Positions 52,952 to 62,354 of a stretch of 62,619 bases of DNA are shown piece by piece. How positions within the stretch are numbered: position 1 is the first letter of the stretch; each line of letters begins with the position of its first letter. The position numbers and the translations under genes were made by a program. The notes under the pieces were generated by a model. That model had not been told where the DNA came from, searched no databases, and saw only the letters and a program-made list of their open reading frames with translations. The stretch spans positions 1 through 62,619 of the forward strand of contig JBPCKZ010000064.1 in NCBI GenBank assembly GCA_051003795.1, read 5' to 3'. This stretch comes from JALYXS01 sp051003795 (GTDB lineage: Bacteria; Acidobacteriota; Terriglobia; Bryobacterales; Bryobacteraceae).

Positions 52952-54508
52952 ATGACCAACGACGTTCTGATTATCGGTTCCGGCGCTTCGGGCGGTATGG
53001 CCGCCTACACGCTGACGAAGCTGGGCATTGGCTGCACCATGCTCGACGCCGGCCCGGCCGTTGACTTCACGCGAGACCGCGAGTTCAAAGCGGTTTACGA
53101 GTTGCCCTACCGCGGCTTCGGACGGCCCGGGCGTTTTCCGCACGTCACGCAGGCCAACGAGTTCACCGCCAATCTCTGGGCCGACGAGAAGCAGAATCCG
53201 TATACCTACGATCCCAACGACCCGTATTATTGGGTGCGCGTACGCCTGATCGGCGGCAAGACGCTGGTCTGGGGACGGGCTTCGTGGCGCTTGAGCGACT
53301 ACGAATTCAAGTGCAAAGAGCACGACGGATTCGGCGAAAACTGGCCCATAAGTTATAAGGATCTCGCGCCCTACTACGATCGCGCCGAGCCGCTGTTCCG
53401 CGTTTCCGGACGCAAGGAAGGTTTGCCGCAATTGCCGGACGGAATTTTCCTGCCCGACGACTCGCCCGACAGCGAAAGCGTCAAGCGATTCCGCGCGGCC
53501 GCGAAAGCGCGCAACATCCCGACCACCGCCCAACGGCGCGCCACCGGGCAGTTGGCGAGTTCCGCGAATCTGCTGCTGCCGGAAGCGCTGGCGACGGGAA
53601 AGCTGACGATCATATCCAATGCGGTGGTGCGCGAGCTCACCACCGATCGCCATACGGGCCTGGTGAATGGCGCGAACTTCGTCGACCGCCATTCGAGGCG
53701 CGAGATGCACGTGAAAGCGCGCGTGGCGATGGTGGGCGCGTCGTGCCTCGAAAGCACGCGGTTGCTGCTCAATTCCGGAATTGCGAACTCAAGCGGGGTC
53801 CTAGGGCACTATCTTTTCGACCAAATTTACGTGAAGAACACGGTTCAGGCGGTCGTCCCCGAAGCCCGCAACGGCAGGGCCGCGCGAGGGCTCATGGGCG
53901 GCAGCGGATACATCCCGCGATTCCGCAATCTGGACACTCGCGAGAAGAATTTCATTCGCGGGTATGCGGTCGATTTCAGCAGCGGCGGAACGCCTCATCC
54001 GCGTTACTTCCCCGTCTATGGCGAGGCGTTGCAGAAAGAGCTTCATGCCAATGAAAATGCCGGCTTCAACATGACCGCGATGGGCGAAGTGCTGCCTCGT
54101 TATGAAAACCACGTTCGCATCGATAAAACCGTGAAGGATGCCTGGGGAGTGCCCGCCCTGCACGTCCAACAGAAGTACACCGATAACGAATTCGAAATGG
54201 CGAAGGACGCCATGAATACGCTTTCAGAGCTCTGCCACGACGCCGGCTTCGACGTTATCGCCAAGCACGACCGGATGGTTCCGCCGGGCGAGAGCATTCA
54301 TGAGGTGGGGACTTGCCGCATGGGCTCCGATCCGAAGGGGTCCGTGCTCAATAAGTGGAACCAGAGCCATGACATCAAGAACCTGTTCGTGATCGATGGA
54401 AGCAGTTTCGTGAGCGGCGGCTCGCAGAATCCGACGCTCACGATTCTTTCACTTTCGATGCGCGCATCGGAATACATGGCGGAGCAGTTGCGGACCGGAA
54501 CGCTGTAG
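52952..54508 (+). CDS. GMC-family FAD-dependent oxidoreductase, second copy
   Basis: 518 residues (MTNDVLIIGSGASGGMAAYT). FAD motif GSGASGG, then MLDAGPAVD. Later GESIHEVGTCRMGSDPKGSV and GGSQNPTLTILSLSMRASEY carry the conserved C-terminal His and Asn. Unlike the other GMC protein it lacks the central Cys cluster. It probably oxidises a sugar alcohol or related compound in the periplasm after export with the Tat-tagged partner. Confidence 0.88.
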   Translation: MTNDVLIIGSGASGGMAAYTLTKLGIGCTMLDAGPAVDFTRDREFKAVYELPYRGFGRPGRFPHVTQANEFTANLWADEKQNPYTYDPNDPYYWVRVRLIGGKTLVWGRASWRLSDYEFKCKEHDGFGENWPISYKDLAPYYDRAEPLFRVSGRKEGLPQLPDGIFLPDDSPDSESVKRFRAAAKARNIPTTAQRRATGQLASSANLLLPEALATGKLTIISNAVVRELTTDRHTGLVNGANFVDRHSRREMHVKARVAMVGASCLESTRLLLNSGIANSSGVLGHYLFDQIYVKNTVQAVVPEARNGRAARGLMGGSGYIPRFRNLDTREKNFIRGYAVDFSSGGTPHPRYFPVYGEALQKELHANENAGFNMTAMGEVLPRYENHVRIDKTVKDAWGVPALHVQQKYTDNEFEMAKDAMNTLSELCHDAGFDVIAKHDRMVPPGESIHEVGTCRMGSDPKGSVLNKWNQSHDIKNLFVIDGSSFVSGGSQNPTLTILSLSMRASEYMAEQLRTGTL

Positions 54509-54515
54509 ACGGACG

Positions 54516-54692
54516 ATGCGGCTGCATGTCCTGCGCCGCCTACCTGACTCTTGCATTCGAGGCGGCTCTGCATCATTACACCTGATTACACCCGACGACA
54601 TCCAACTGCTTCAATCAATTTTGGACCAACTCAACACTTTCACGAACACGCAGACCGAGCAAGCGCGCAATCTTGCTAAGCTTGGGGTTTGA
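54516..54692 (+). CDS. Possible 58-residue protein or gene remnant
   Basis: ATG at 54516 opens a frame whose second half is protein-like (ITPDDIQLLQSILDQLNTFT, then EQARNLAKLGV) while its first half is Arg-rich and unconvincing. GATTACACC occurs in the stretch at 54583 and again near 54750, ahead of tRNA-Ser. It may be the end of a lost gene. The rest of 54509-54786 shows nothing else. Confidence 0.2.
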   Translation: MRLHVLRRLPDSCIRGGSASLHLITPDDIQLLQSILDQLNTFTNTQTEQARNLAKLGV

Positions 54693-54786
54693 TAATTGCT
54701 GACTTCGTGGCGTTGGATTTGTCGATGCCGGAGACGCCGATTACACCCAAAAAATCTTTAAGCATCCATAAGTTATGGATTCTAAC

Positions 54787-54876
54787 TGGCGGTGAGGGTG
54801 GGATTCGAACCCACGGAACCCGTGAAGGTTCAACGGTTTTCGAGACCGCCCGATTCAACCGCTCTCGCACCTCACC
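54787..54876 (-). tRNA. tRNA-Ser (anticodon CGA)
   Basis: The minus strand gives acceptor GGTGAGG pairing with CCTCACC, discriminator G and encoded CCA, a long variable arm typical of serine tRNAs, an anticodon loop CTCGAAA (anticodon CGA, reading TCG) and a T loop GGTTCGAATCC. 90 nt. Confidence 0.95.
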
Positions 54877-54979
54877 GTCCCCCTAATTTACCCGATTTCC
54901 AAACCCGTTGCAAGAATTTGCGACTTCGCGGTCCGGCCGCCTCGGGGCGATCGCGGCCGCACTAGCCCCGGCTAGGTCC

Positions 54980-57529
54980 TTACCTTCCGCTCCACTTCAG
55001 CAAGCTGGTGCAGGGCCGTGTCAGCGGGTCCGGGTAATGATTCGGGCTGATGCGCAAGGCAAAACCCAATCTCCCCGTTTGCTGCGGCACGATGTCTCTG
55101 GCGAACACCGTCACCGACCCGACCTGTTCAGTGGCGGGCAAAGTCAGTAGCTCGGTCTCTTCCAATCCGCCGCTCGTTCCTACCCTACCAACAACCACTT
55201 CGACGCGGACATCGTCCGGCGCGAGTCCCGCCATTTCGACGGCGGCCCGCACCGGCACGGTTTTTCCACTCGTAACGGCTCCTATCGGCGCGGGCCCCAT
55301 CTCGACGAAATTCACGCGATCCCAAACCCGCCGCACGCGCGCGTTCCAGGACGCCCGCTCGCGCGCCTTTTCGAAATTGCCGGCGCGCAGACCCACGAAA
55401 GCCTCGTGGGCGGGTGCGTACAGCCGGTCGTTGTATTCGGTCACCATGCGCCGCGCGTCATACCGCGGCGTAATGTTCATAATGCACCGCTTGACCCGGC
55501 GCATCCATTCGGTGGAACTGCCGTGCTCCCGGCGATCGTAGAACATCGGAACGATTTCGTTTTCGAGCAGATAATAGATAGCGCTCGCGTGCAGGCCGTC
55601 CTGATCGTCCGAATATTCCTCCCGGTCGCCGATCGCCCAGCCGCCGGATTGCTCATATATCTCATCGAACCAGCCGTCCAAAATGCTAAGATTCAGCACG
55701 CCGTTCATGGCGGCTTTCATGCCGCTGGTGCCGCACGCTTCTTCTCCGCGACGCGGCGTGTTCAGCCAAACATCGACGCCCTGAACCATCTCCCGCGCCG
55801 CTTTCATGTCGTAATCCTCCAGAAAAACGACGTACTTCCAGAGTTCCGGATCGCGCGAAAGGGCCACGATTTCGCGGATGAATGTCTTGCCCGGCTGATC
55901 TCTCGGATGCGCCTTGCCGGCGATTATGATCTGCACGGGGCGTTCGCGGTCGCGCAGGATTTTCTTGAGCCGCTCGACGTCGCGAAACAGTAGCGTGGCG
56001 CGTTTATAAGTTGCGAACCGCCGCGCGAAACCGATGGTGAGCGCATTCGGGTCGAGCACTTCGGACGAATACCGCAACTCCGCCGCCGCCGCTTTCCGCC
56101 GCGACGCCGACGCCGTTTGACGGTCGCGAATGAACGCAATCAGCCGCCGCTTCCGCCTCCGGTGCGCCTCCTGCAATTCTTCGTCGGGGATCTCCTTCAC
56201 CAGCTCCCAGGTTTTCAAATCGCCGTGGCGCTCGCGCCAGTCGGGCTCGAGATACTGGTCGTAAATGTCGGCCAGATCGCCGTTCAGCCAGCTCGGCAGA
56301 TGCACGCCGTTGGTTACCGACGTTATGGGCGTTTCGCTCACCGGCAACTCGGGCCAAAGGGCATGCCACATCTCGCGCGATATTTCGCCGTGCAGCGTGC
56401 TCACGGCATTCCTGTACGCCGAAGTGTTGATGGCTAAAATAGCCATCGAGAACCGCTCGCCGCGGTCCGCCGGATTGCGGCGCCCGAGCGCCATGAAGCT
56501 GTCGAATTCGACGCCCGCATCCCGACAGTAATCGTGAAAATAGTGATGCATCAGGCCGACATCGAAGATGTCGATTCCGGCGGGGACCGGCGTGTGCGTG
56601 GTGAACACGTTATTGCAGCGCGTTGCTTCCACGGCCTCTTCAAAGTTCAGCTTGTGCGTCTCGATGAACAGGCGGACGCGCTCGAGCGCCAGAAACGCCG
56701 AGTGCCCCTCATTCATGTGAAACACCGAAGGCTTCATCCCGATCGCCTCGAGCGCCCGCATGCCGCCAATGCCGAGCACAATCTCCTGGCGGACCCGCTT
56801 ATCGTTATCGCCCCCATAAAGCTGGTCGGTGATGCTTCGGTCCTCCGCCAGTGAGTTTTCGGGGAGGTTCGTATCGAGCAGAATCAGCTTCACCCGTCCT
56901 ACTTCGATCGCCCAAACCTGAATCGCCACCGGACCGCTGGGCAGATTCACGGAGACGCGTATTGGCTTATCGTTCGCGTCCCGCACCGGTCTGATCGGCA
57001 GCGTGTAGAAGTCGTTTTCGAGATATCGTTCCTGTTGCCAGCCGTCCGGATTCAGAAATTGACGGAAATAGCCGAGTTGATAGAGAAGACCCACGCCCAC
57101 CAGAGGCAGGTCGCAATCGCTCGACGACTTCAAATGATCGCCCGAGAGAATTCCAAGTCCTCCCGAATAGATCGGCAGGCACTCGGTCAGCCCGTATTCC
57201 GCGGAGAAGTACGCGATCAGCTTATTATCCGCGCGGGGCGTGGTCTTCAACTGCGAATCGTAGCGCTGGCAGGCGAGCGTATACTGCGCCAGGTACCGGG
57301 GATCGGTGGCGGCGCGTTCGAGGGTCGTCTGCTTCACGCGACCAAGCATCACGACCGGGTTGTAGCCGCACTCTTTCCAAAGAACCGGATCGAGGCGCCG
57401 GAACAGCGCTCGGATTACGGGATCCCAGCTCCAAATGATGTTATACGCCAGCTCGGAAAGCCGGGAAAGGGATGTCGGCAAGGCCGGACGCACCAGGAAC
57501 TCGCGAATCGGTTGGATATGAAAAGGCAT
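54980..57529 (-). CDS. glgP: Alpha-glucan phosphorylase, short archaeal/bacterial type with DUF3417
   Basis: 849 residues. Residues 1-115 match the DUF3417 extension (LSRLSELAYNIIWSWDPVIR). Catalytic body: YFSAEYGLTECLPIYSGGLG, NEGHSAFLALER, FTTHTPVPAGID and RRGEEACGTSGMKAAMNGVL with the PLP-binding Lys. It releases glucose-1-phosphate from glycogen or maltodextrin by phosphorolysis in the cytoplasm. No other glycogen genes are next to it. Confidence 0.92.
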   Translation of the reverse strand: MPFHIQPIREFLVRPALPTSLSRLSELAYNIIWSWDPVIRALFRRLDPVLWKECGYNPVVMLGRVKQTTLERAATDPRYLAQYTLACQRYDSQLKTTPRADNKLIAYFSAEYGLTECLPIYSGGLGILSGDHLKSSSDCDLPLVGVGLLYQLGYFRQFLNPDGWQQERYLENDFYTLPIRPVRDANDKPIRVSVNLPSGPVAIQVWAIEVGRVKLILLDTNLPENSLAEDRSITDQLYGGDNDKRVRQEIVLGIGGMRALEAIGMKPSVFHMNEGHSAFLALERVRLFIETHKLNFEEAVEATRCNNVFTTHTPVPAGIDIFDVGLMHHYFHDYCRDAGVEFDSFMALGRRNPADRGERFSMAILAINTSAYRNAVSTLHGEISREMWHALWPELPVSETPITSVTNGVHLPSWLNGDLADIYDQYLEPDWRERHGDLKTWELVKEIPDEELQEAHRRRKRRLIAFIRDRQTASASRRKAAAAELRYSSEVLDPNALTIGFARRFATYKRATLLFRDVERLKKILRDRERPVQIIIAGKAHPRDQPGKTFIREIVALSRDPELWKYVVFLEDYDMKAAREMVQGVDVWLNTPRRGEEACGTSGMKAAMNGVLNLSILDGWFDEIYEQSGGWAIGDREEYSDDQDGLHASAIYYLLENEIVPMFYDRREHGSSTEWMRRVKRCIMNITPRYDARRMVTEYNDRLYAPAHEAFVGLRAGNFEKARERASWNARVRRVWDRVNFVEMGPAPIGAVTSGKTVPVRAAVEMAGLAPDDVRVEVVVGRVGTSGGLEETELLTLPATEQVGSVTVFARDIVPQQTGRLGFALRISPNHYPDPLTRPCTSLLKWSGR

Positions 57530-57617
57530 TGGGTCGAGAAGTACTATTTTACAGTAAGACCATGCGAACCGGCGCTAGTGGATCGCATCGACGCCCGCCG
57601 GCGATCTCCGTTCCGGC

Positions 57618-58058
57618 ATGAATCCGGCTGAAAACGGTTCAGAAGTCGAACACGCTAAGATACTCACCATGGAGAACTTTCGCGAATTCAATGCCGGCCC
57701 CGATCCGTTCGGCCGCACTTGGCACGTCCTGTTCAAGTGGCTGCAAACGGCTATTTCCTTGCGCCACAGCGATACGGTCGACGTGAAGTTCGTTCTATCC
57801 GATGGGCATTCCGAAATGCAGAAGACGGTTGCAATACGGCACATCGATCTCCTCAACCTTGCGGGGAAAACCGGACGGAAGACGACCGATTCCTGGTGCT
57901 CCCGGTTGGCAATGCTGCATCTTCAGCACGCAATCATATCGGGGGAGGACATGGAGAAAGATATCGTCACGCCATCTCCTGTAGAACTGGCTGCCTATGA
58001 CGCGAAATATCAGAAATGGGCCGAAGATCAAGTGAGGACGAAGCGAGGAGCGGCATAA
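57618..58058 (+). CDS. Small hypothetical protein
   Basis: 146 residues from the ATG at 57618, or 129 from the ATG at 57669 (MENFREFNAGPDPFGRTWHV); neither has a clear ribosome-binding site. The part from 57669 looks conserved in character (FNAGPDPFGRTWHVLFKWLQ, WCSRLAMLHLQHAIISGEDM). No signal peptide or known domain. Divergent from glgP. Confidence 0.6.
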   Translation: MNPAENGSEVEHAKILTMENFREFNAGPDPFGRTWHVLFKWLQTAISLRHSDTVDVKFVLSDGHSEMQKTVAIRHIDLLNLAGKTGRKTTDSWCSRLAMLHLQHAIISGEDMEKDIVTPSPVELAAYDAKYQKWAEDQVRTKRGAA

Positions 58059-58070
58059 CCCGGCGCGCCA

Positions 58071-58102
58071 AGAAAAAAGGTGCGATCTCGTAAGATCGCA
58101 CC
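58071..58102 (-). terminator. Rho-independent terminator, minus strand
   Basis: Perfect 10-base stem GGTGCGATCT/AGATCGCACC with a four-base loop, followed on the minus strand by TTTTTTC. It would end transcription of the degraded gene to its right and may also slow transcripts from the plus-strand gene on its left. Confidence 0.75.
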
Positions 58103-58130
58103 CGCCAACGCTGCTTGCCTGACGAAACTA

Positions 58131-58985
58131 CCGTCGTTTTCCGGTACCGAACCCAGTTTCATTCGCGCCTGTAAGCGCGAAATCGATCATTGGGAACGCT
58201 CGGGATTCCGTTGGTGCAACCTTGCAAAGTGGCCGTCGAGGGTTGGGTGAGAACGAAACGCTAAGACGGACCCGCTTTATCCAAGCTGCCACGGCGCACT
58301 GTCGAAATAAGCCGGCCAAGCAGGTTAAAGGGAACCGCGGTTGTGACTGAGACGGTATTCGTTCCACCTGTGTTACCCATGACTCCGGATCCCGTTCCGG
58401 TTCCGGTTCCACTGCCCGAACCGGAACCGCCGCTGCCCGACCCACTACCTGTCCCGCCGGTTCCCGTGCCACCGGTCCTTGTACCGCCCGTGCCCGTGCC
58501 GCCAGTGCCAGTCGAACCGGAGCCGCTTGTACTCGGCAGATTATCCGTGACGTTCTGGGTCACGATGTCGGTACCCATAGCCTTCAGCGTGTAACTTCCG
58601 CTCAAGCTGGCAACCGTGCAGCCCGAGCCCTGAAGGATCCGCGCAAAATTAGAACCGCGCCGGAATTGGCGCCCTGAGTGGTCGAGGCCACGTTTTCGAG
58701 TCCCGTCACGGCGCCGGTTCCGCTCGTGCCACCGCCGAAAAGTCATTGATCGATGTCGCGGAGGGCCCCGTCGTGGACGTATTTAAGGGTGCTGCTTGCT
58801 GGCACCGGAACCAGACTGCAGGAGGTCGATTTCAGTTGCGTTGTTCGTGCCATTGCCGCCGCCTTCGGCGAGAAAACCGGTTAAGGTCGCCGTCGTGCCC
58901 GCGGTCGTCGGGCTGCCGGTTGCGGCAGTTGTGCCCGTGGCGCTGGTAGTCGTCGCCCGTCGCGGTTGAACTGCCGGAAACCATG
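58131..58985 (-). pseudogene. Degraded low-complexity secreted-type protein gene
   Basis: No single frame covers the locus. Protein-like stretches appear in turn: TSATGTTAATGSPTTAGTTA and LTGFLAEGGGNGTNNATEID near 58835-58960, then TGLENVASTTQGANSGAVLI near 58665-58735, then SGSYTLKAMGTDIVTQNVTD near 58550-58620, a Gly/Thr/Ser repeat block (about 58380-58535), and a tail ending FALTGANETGFGTGKRR. Several indels separate them. The ancestral product was probably a secreted Gly/Thr/Ser-rich protein. No function can be given. A strong terminator follows it. Confidence 0.55.
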
Positions 58986-59114
58986 GGCCGCCGAACAGTG
59001 GACCAAACGTTAGTTACTCTTTGCACTCGTCCCGATGCTGCGGGTGAAGATAGACGAGGCGCAATGAAAAGAGATAACAATTTACGTTTTTACAAATCAA
59101 AGCACGGCCGAGCT

Positions 59115-59927
59115 TTAATCCTCGGACGCGCCAACCACGATTGAAAGCCGCGCGTTGTCCGCGAGCGCCAGCAGTTCGACCCGGTCCAGCAACAAGGTCC
59201 GGCCCGCGTCGATTGCCAGCGAGGTCGTGTTTGTCTCGATCATCACGTTTACTGTTTGCGTGCCGATCGCAGGCACGTCGAACAGCAAGTGCTTTCGGCG
59301 CGTCGCCACTTTGACGAGCGTTAGCGGTTTTCCATCCGCCAGTGCGGCGGCCCGCCGCAGCATGGCATCCGTTCCTTCCATGGCTTCCACGGCGACGCAC
59401 GCCCGCCCCGAGATCGCCACGCTTTGGCCAACATCCAAGCCCGCTAGCGCACGAGCGATACGCCGCCCAAACTCGATATCCGCCAGTTCTTCCGCGTTCG
59501 GTTTACGTTTGGTCAGGACTCCTTCAGCCGCCAGCAGCGGCTTAAGGAGAGCTGTCGAATCCAGAAGCTGAATGCCCTCCTGTTCCAAGACCTTCGCAAC
59601 GCCGCCGATCAAGCCATCCGTGTTCTTACTCGGGAGGGAAGCTAGTAGCTTGAATAAGCGCCAATCCGGGCGGATCGAAGAGAATATCTTGACATGTTTA
59701 ACCTGTCCCGCCATCATGATCCGGTCGATACTTTCCGACTTACAAATGCCGATCAACTTACTTAGTTCTCCCAAGGAGATCCAGTAACATCGCAATGCCA
59801 GCGCTTCCACCTCCGGCGCCGCTTCTTCCTTGATCGCGATAACAATAACTTCATCGCCCATCTTGCGCGCGCTCTCGAGCGCCAGAATCGGGAAGCGTCC
59901 ATTGCCGGCGATCAGGCCGTACTTCAT
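59115..59927 (-). CDS. lpxI: UDP-2,3-diacylglucosamine pyrophosphatase, LpxI type
   Basis: 270 residues. The N-terminal domain starts MKYGLIAGNGRFPIL and contains MAGQVKHVKIF; the C-terminal DUF1009 part contains KRKPNAEELADIEFGRRIAR, DVGQSVAISGRACVAVEAME-like motif and VKVATRRKHLLFDVPAIGT with the catalytic Asp. It makes lipid X in lipid A synthesis, replacing LpxH. It overlaps lpxA by 4 bases. Confidence 0.93.
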   Translation of the reverse strand: MKYGLIAGNGRFPILALESARKMGDEVIVIAIKEEAAPEVEALALRCYWISLGELSKLIGICKSESIDRIMMAGQVKHVKIFSSIRPDWRLFKLLASLPSKNTDGLIGGVAKVLEQEGIQLLDSTALLKPLLAAEGVLTKRKPNAEELADIEFGRRIARALAGLDVGQSVAISGRACVAVEAMEGTDAMLRRAAALADGKPLTLVKVATRRKHLLFDVPAIGTQTVNVMIETNTTSLAIDAGRTLLLDRVELLALADNARLSIVVGASED

Positions 59928-60703
59928 CCTTTGATAACACCGCGCTCGGAAGCCGCAATGAAGCTCAACAACTCGGCCAGTTCGGGAGTCTCGGGTATTT
60001 CTTCCCGAATGCGCGCGATCGCCTGAGTGGTGTTTAGCTTCGAATGCGTCAAGAGCCGGAACGCGGTTTGCAGCCCTTCAATGCTCCGGCTCGAAAAACC
60101 GCGCCGCTCGAGCCCCGTCCGGTTCGCTCCGAATACGCGAATCGCGCGCTCGCTCACGGTGCTCGAAAACGGCATGACGTCCTGAGTCACCACGCTGTAA
60201 CCGCCCACAATTGCATGCCTGCCGATGCGGCAGAACTGGTGCACTCCGGAAAACGCTCCGATCCACGCCCAGTCTCCGACCAGCACATGCCCGGCGAGCG
60301 TCACGCCATTCCCGAGAGTCGTATTGCCGCCGAGCTGCACATCGTGCGCGACGTGCACGTAAGCCATCAATAAATTTTCGTCGCCAATGCGCGTGACCAA
60401 CCCCCCGCCCTGGGTGCCGCGATGAATGGTCACGAATTCGCGAATGTTGTTGCGGTTTCCGATGCGCGTTTCGGAGCGCTCCCCGCGATATTTGCGATCC
60501 TGGGGAGCCGCGCCGATGGTTGAATACGGATAAAGCAGGTTATCTTCGCCAATCCAGGCTGGCCCTTCACAATACACGTTGGCCATCAGCCGCGTTCGCG
60601 CGCCAATCTCGACTTCCGGCCCGATCACGCAAAGCGGGCCGATTTCGGCCGTCTCGTCGACGCGCGCCTGGGGATCGACGATGGCGGTGGCGTGAACCGG
60701 CAT
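59924..60703 (-). CDS. lpxA: UDP-N-acetylglucosamine acyltransferase
   Basis: 259 residues. Left-handed beta-helix of hexapeptide repeats (IGPLCVIGPEVEIGARTRLM, LGNGVTLAGHVLVGDWAWIG), with LMAYVHVAHDVQLG carrying the catalytic His and IGRHAIVGGYSVVTQDVMPF, then a helical C-terminal part. It transfers the first 3-hydroxyacyl chain in lipid A synthesis. It starts one base before the fabZ stop region and overlaps lpxI. Confidence 0.95.
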   Translation of the reverse strand: MPVHATAIVDPQARVDETAEIGPLCVIGPEVEIGARTRLMANVYCEGPAWIGEDNLLYPYSTIGAAPQDRKYRGERSETRIGNRNNIREFVTIHRGTQGGGLVTRIGDENLLMAYVHVAHDVQLGGNTTLGNGVTLAGHVLVGDWAWIGAFSGVHQFCRIGRHAIVGGYSVVTQDVMPFSSTVSERAIRVFGANRTGLERRGFSSRSIEGLQTAFRLLTHSKLNTTQAIARIREEIPETPELAELLSFIAASERGVIKG

Positions 60704-61171
60704 CTACTCGGCGGGAGCTTCGCCGTCGCCTGGCACTTTGTCCTGCAGCTTGCACATGACTTCCGCTTCGGCCACGAGCACGCCGTCGACGGTCGCGCGC
60801 CCCTCCATCTTCGCGACCGCGCCCTTGCGCTTGATCACCTTCAATTCGAGGCGGAGCTGGTCGCCGGGCACCACGGGCTTTCGGAAACGCGCTCGATCGA
60901 TGGACACCAGGAACACCAGCTTGCTCGCGCGATCCGGAATGCTGCCCAGAATCAGGACGCCGCCCGCCTGGGCCAGCGCTTCGACAATCAACACGCCCGG
61001 CATTACCGGAAATTCCGGAAAATGCCCGGCGAAGAACGGTTCGTTCCCGGTCACGTTTTTTATACCGACGATTCGATCCGGTTCCAATTCCACGATGCGA
61101 TCCACGAGCAGCATGGGATAGCGGTGCGGCAGGATCCGGCGAATCTGGTTTATGTCCAGAACGATGTCCAT
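60704..61171 (-). CDS. fabZ: 3-hydroxyacyl-[acyl-carrier-protein] dehydratase
   Basis: 155 residues from the ATG at 61171 (MDIVLDINQIRRILPHRYPM). The hot-dog fold site is complete: H50 in FAGHFPEFPVMPGV and E64 in LIVEALAQAG. It dehydrates 3-hydroxyacyl-ACP in fatty acid synthesis and competes with LpxA for the same precursor, hence the shared operon. The start lies only 28 bases from the divergent M20 peptidase start. Confidence 0.95.
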   Translation of the reverse strand: MDIVLDINQIRRILPHRYPMLLVDRIVELEPDRIVGIKNVTGNEPFFAGHFPEFPVMPGVLIVEALAQAGGVLILGSIPDRASKLVFLVSIDRARFRKPVVPGDQLRLELKVIKRKGAVAKMEGRATVDGVLVAEAEVMCKLQDKVPGDGEAPAE

Positions 61172-61199
61172 GGGAAGGGCTATTATAGCCGAAGCCCTT

Positions 61200-62354
61200 A
61201 TGAATTCCGATCCCGTACTGGCATGGGTACAGTCGCATCGGCCCCAAATCGTTGGGACGATCCGCGCGATGGTCGAGTGCGAATCGCCGAGTGACGATCG
61301 GGCGGCGGTGAACCGTTTCGTGGAACTATGCAGCGACCTGGCCGCGCCGGTCGCAAAGGTCAAGTCCGCCCCCGGCGGGAAGTTCGGCAACCACCTGCTC
61401 TGCGAATTCCGCTTGCCCGGCGGGAAAAAAAGCGGACAAATTTTAGCGCTGGGCCATTCGGATACCGTATGGCCGCTCGGCACGTTGGCACGCATGCCTT
61501 TTCAAGAACGCGATGGAAGGCTTTGGGGACCAGGCGTGCTGGACATGAAGGGAGGCATCGCGTTCTTCTTCTTCGCGGTGGCGGCGCTGCGCGAGCTGGA
61601 CATTCCGGTGGCGAGCAAAGTCGTGCTGCAATTGAACTCCGATGAAGAGGTGGGCAGCGATTCTTCGCGCGAGTTGACGGAGAAGCAGGCCCGATCGAGC
61701 CATGCGGTTTTGGTGTTGGAGCCCGGTACCGGATTGACCGGCAAGCTGAAGACGGCGCGCAAAGGCGTGGGAGATTACCGGGTGAAAGTCCATGGGAGAG
61801 CGTCGCACGCGGGCGTCGATTTCAGCGCCGGGGCAAGCGCGATCGTCGAACTCGCGAAGCAGATCGAGAAAATCGCGGCCTTTACCGACGAAAAGCACGG
61901 GATCACGGTGAATCCGGGAGTGATCTCGGGCGGAACACGCTCGAACGTGATTGCGGCGGAAGCGGAGGCCCACGTCGATATCCGTGTTCGCCGTCTTAAA
62001 GATGCGGCCGCGCTCAACCGGAAATTTCAAGCGCTGAAACCGTTCAACGGCCGGTGCTCGATGGAAGTTTCTGGAGGCCTGAACCGGCCTCCGATGGAGC
62101 GGACCGCGGGGATCGTTGCGCTTTTTAAGAAGGCGCGAGCGTTGGGACGCGAGCTCGGCATCGACGTGGAGGAATCGGCGACGGGGGGCGGCTCGGATGG
62201 GAACTTCACCGCTGCTTTGGGCGTACCGACGCTCGATGGAATTGGAGCCGTCGGCGAAGGGGCGCACGCGTTGAACGAGAGCCTGCTGGTGGACCGGATC
62301 GCGGACCGGACGGCGCTTATTGCGAAGCTGCTGAAGGAATTGCCGGCGCCTTAG
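61200..62354 (+). CDS. M20-family zinc peptidase, carboxypeptidase G2-like
   Basis: 384 residues from the ATG at 61200 (MNSDPVLAWVQSHRPQIVGT). Metal site residues: LGHSDTVWPLG (His), GVLDMKGG (bridging Asp), NSDEEVGS (catalytic Glu and metal Glu), VLEPGTG and a late His in GEGAHALNE. The dimerisation domain contains KVHGRASHAGVDFSAGASAI. No signal peptide is visible. Family members cut C-terminal residues, such as glutamate, from peptides or folates; substrate unknown. Confidence 0.9.
   Translation: MNSDPVLAWVQSHRPQIVGTIRAMVECESPSDDRAAVNRFVELCSDLAAPVAKVKSAPGGKFGNHLLCEFRLPGGKKSGQILALGHSDTVWPLGTLARMPFQERDGRLWGPGVLDMKGGIAFFFFAVAALRELDIPVASKVVLQLNSDEEVGSDSSRELTEKQARSSHAVLVLEPGTGLTGKLKTARKGVGDYRVKVHGRASHAGVDFSAGASAIVELAKQIEKIAAFTDEKHGITVNPGVISGGTRSNVIAAEAEAHVDIRVRRLKDAAALNRKFQALKPFNGRCSMEVSGGLNRPPMERTAGIVALFKKARALGRELGIDVEESATGGGSDGNFTAALGVPTLDGIGAVGEGAHALNESLLVDRIADRTALIAKLLKELPAP

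Noticed and set aside
58380..58535. CRISPR-like repetitive tract
   Set aside because: The repeats are 6-9 bases encoding Gly-Thr/Gly-Ser, with no spacers or palindromic repeat units.
60704..61495. Extended fabZ start at 61495
   Set aside because: The extension runs antisense to the M20 peptidase and lacks protein character; FabZ length and motif positions fit the ATG at 61171.
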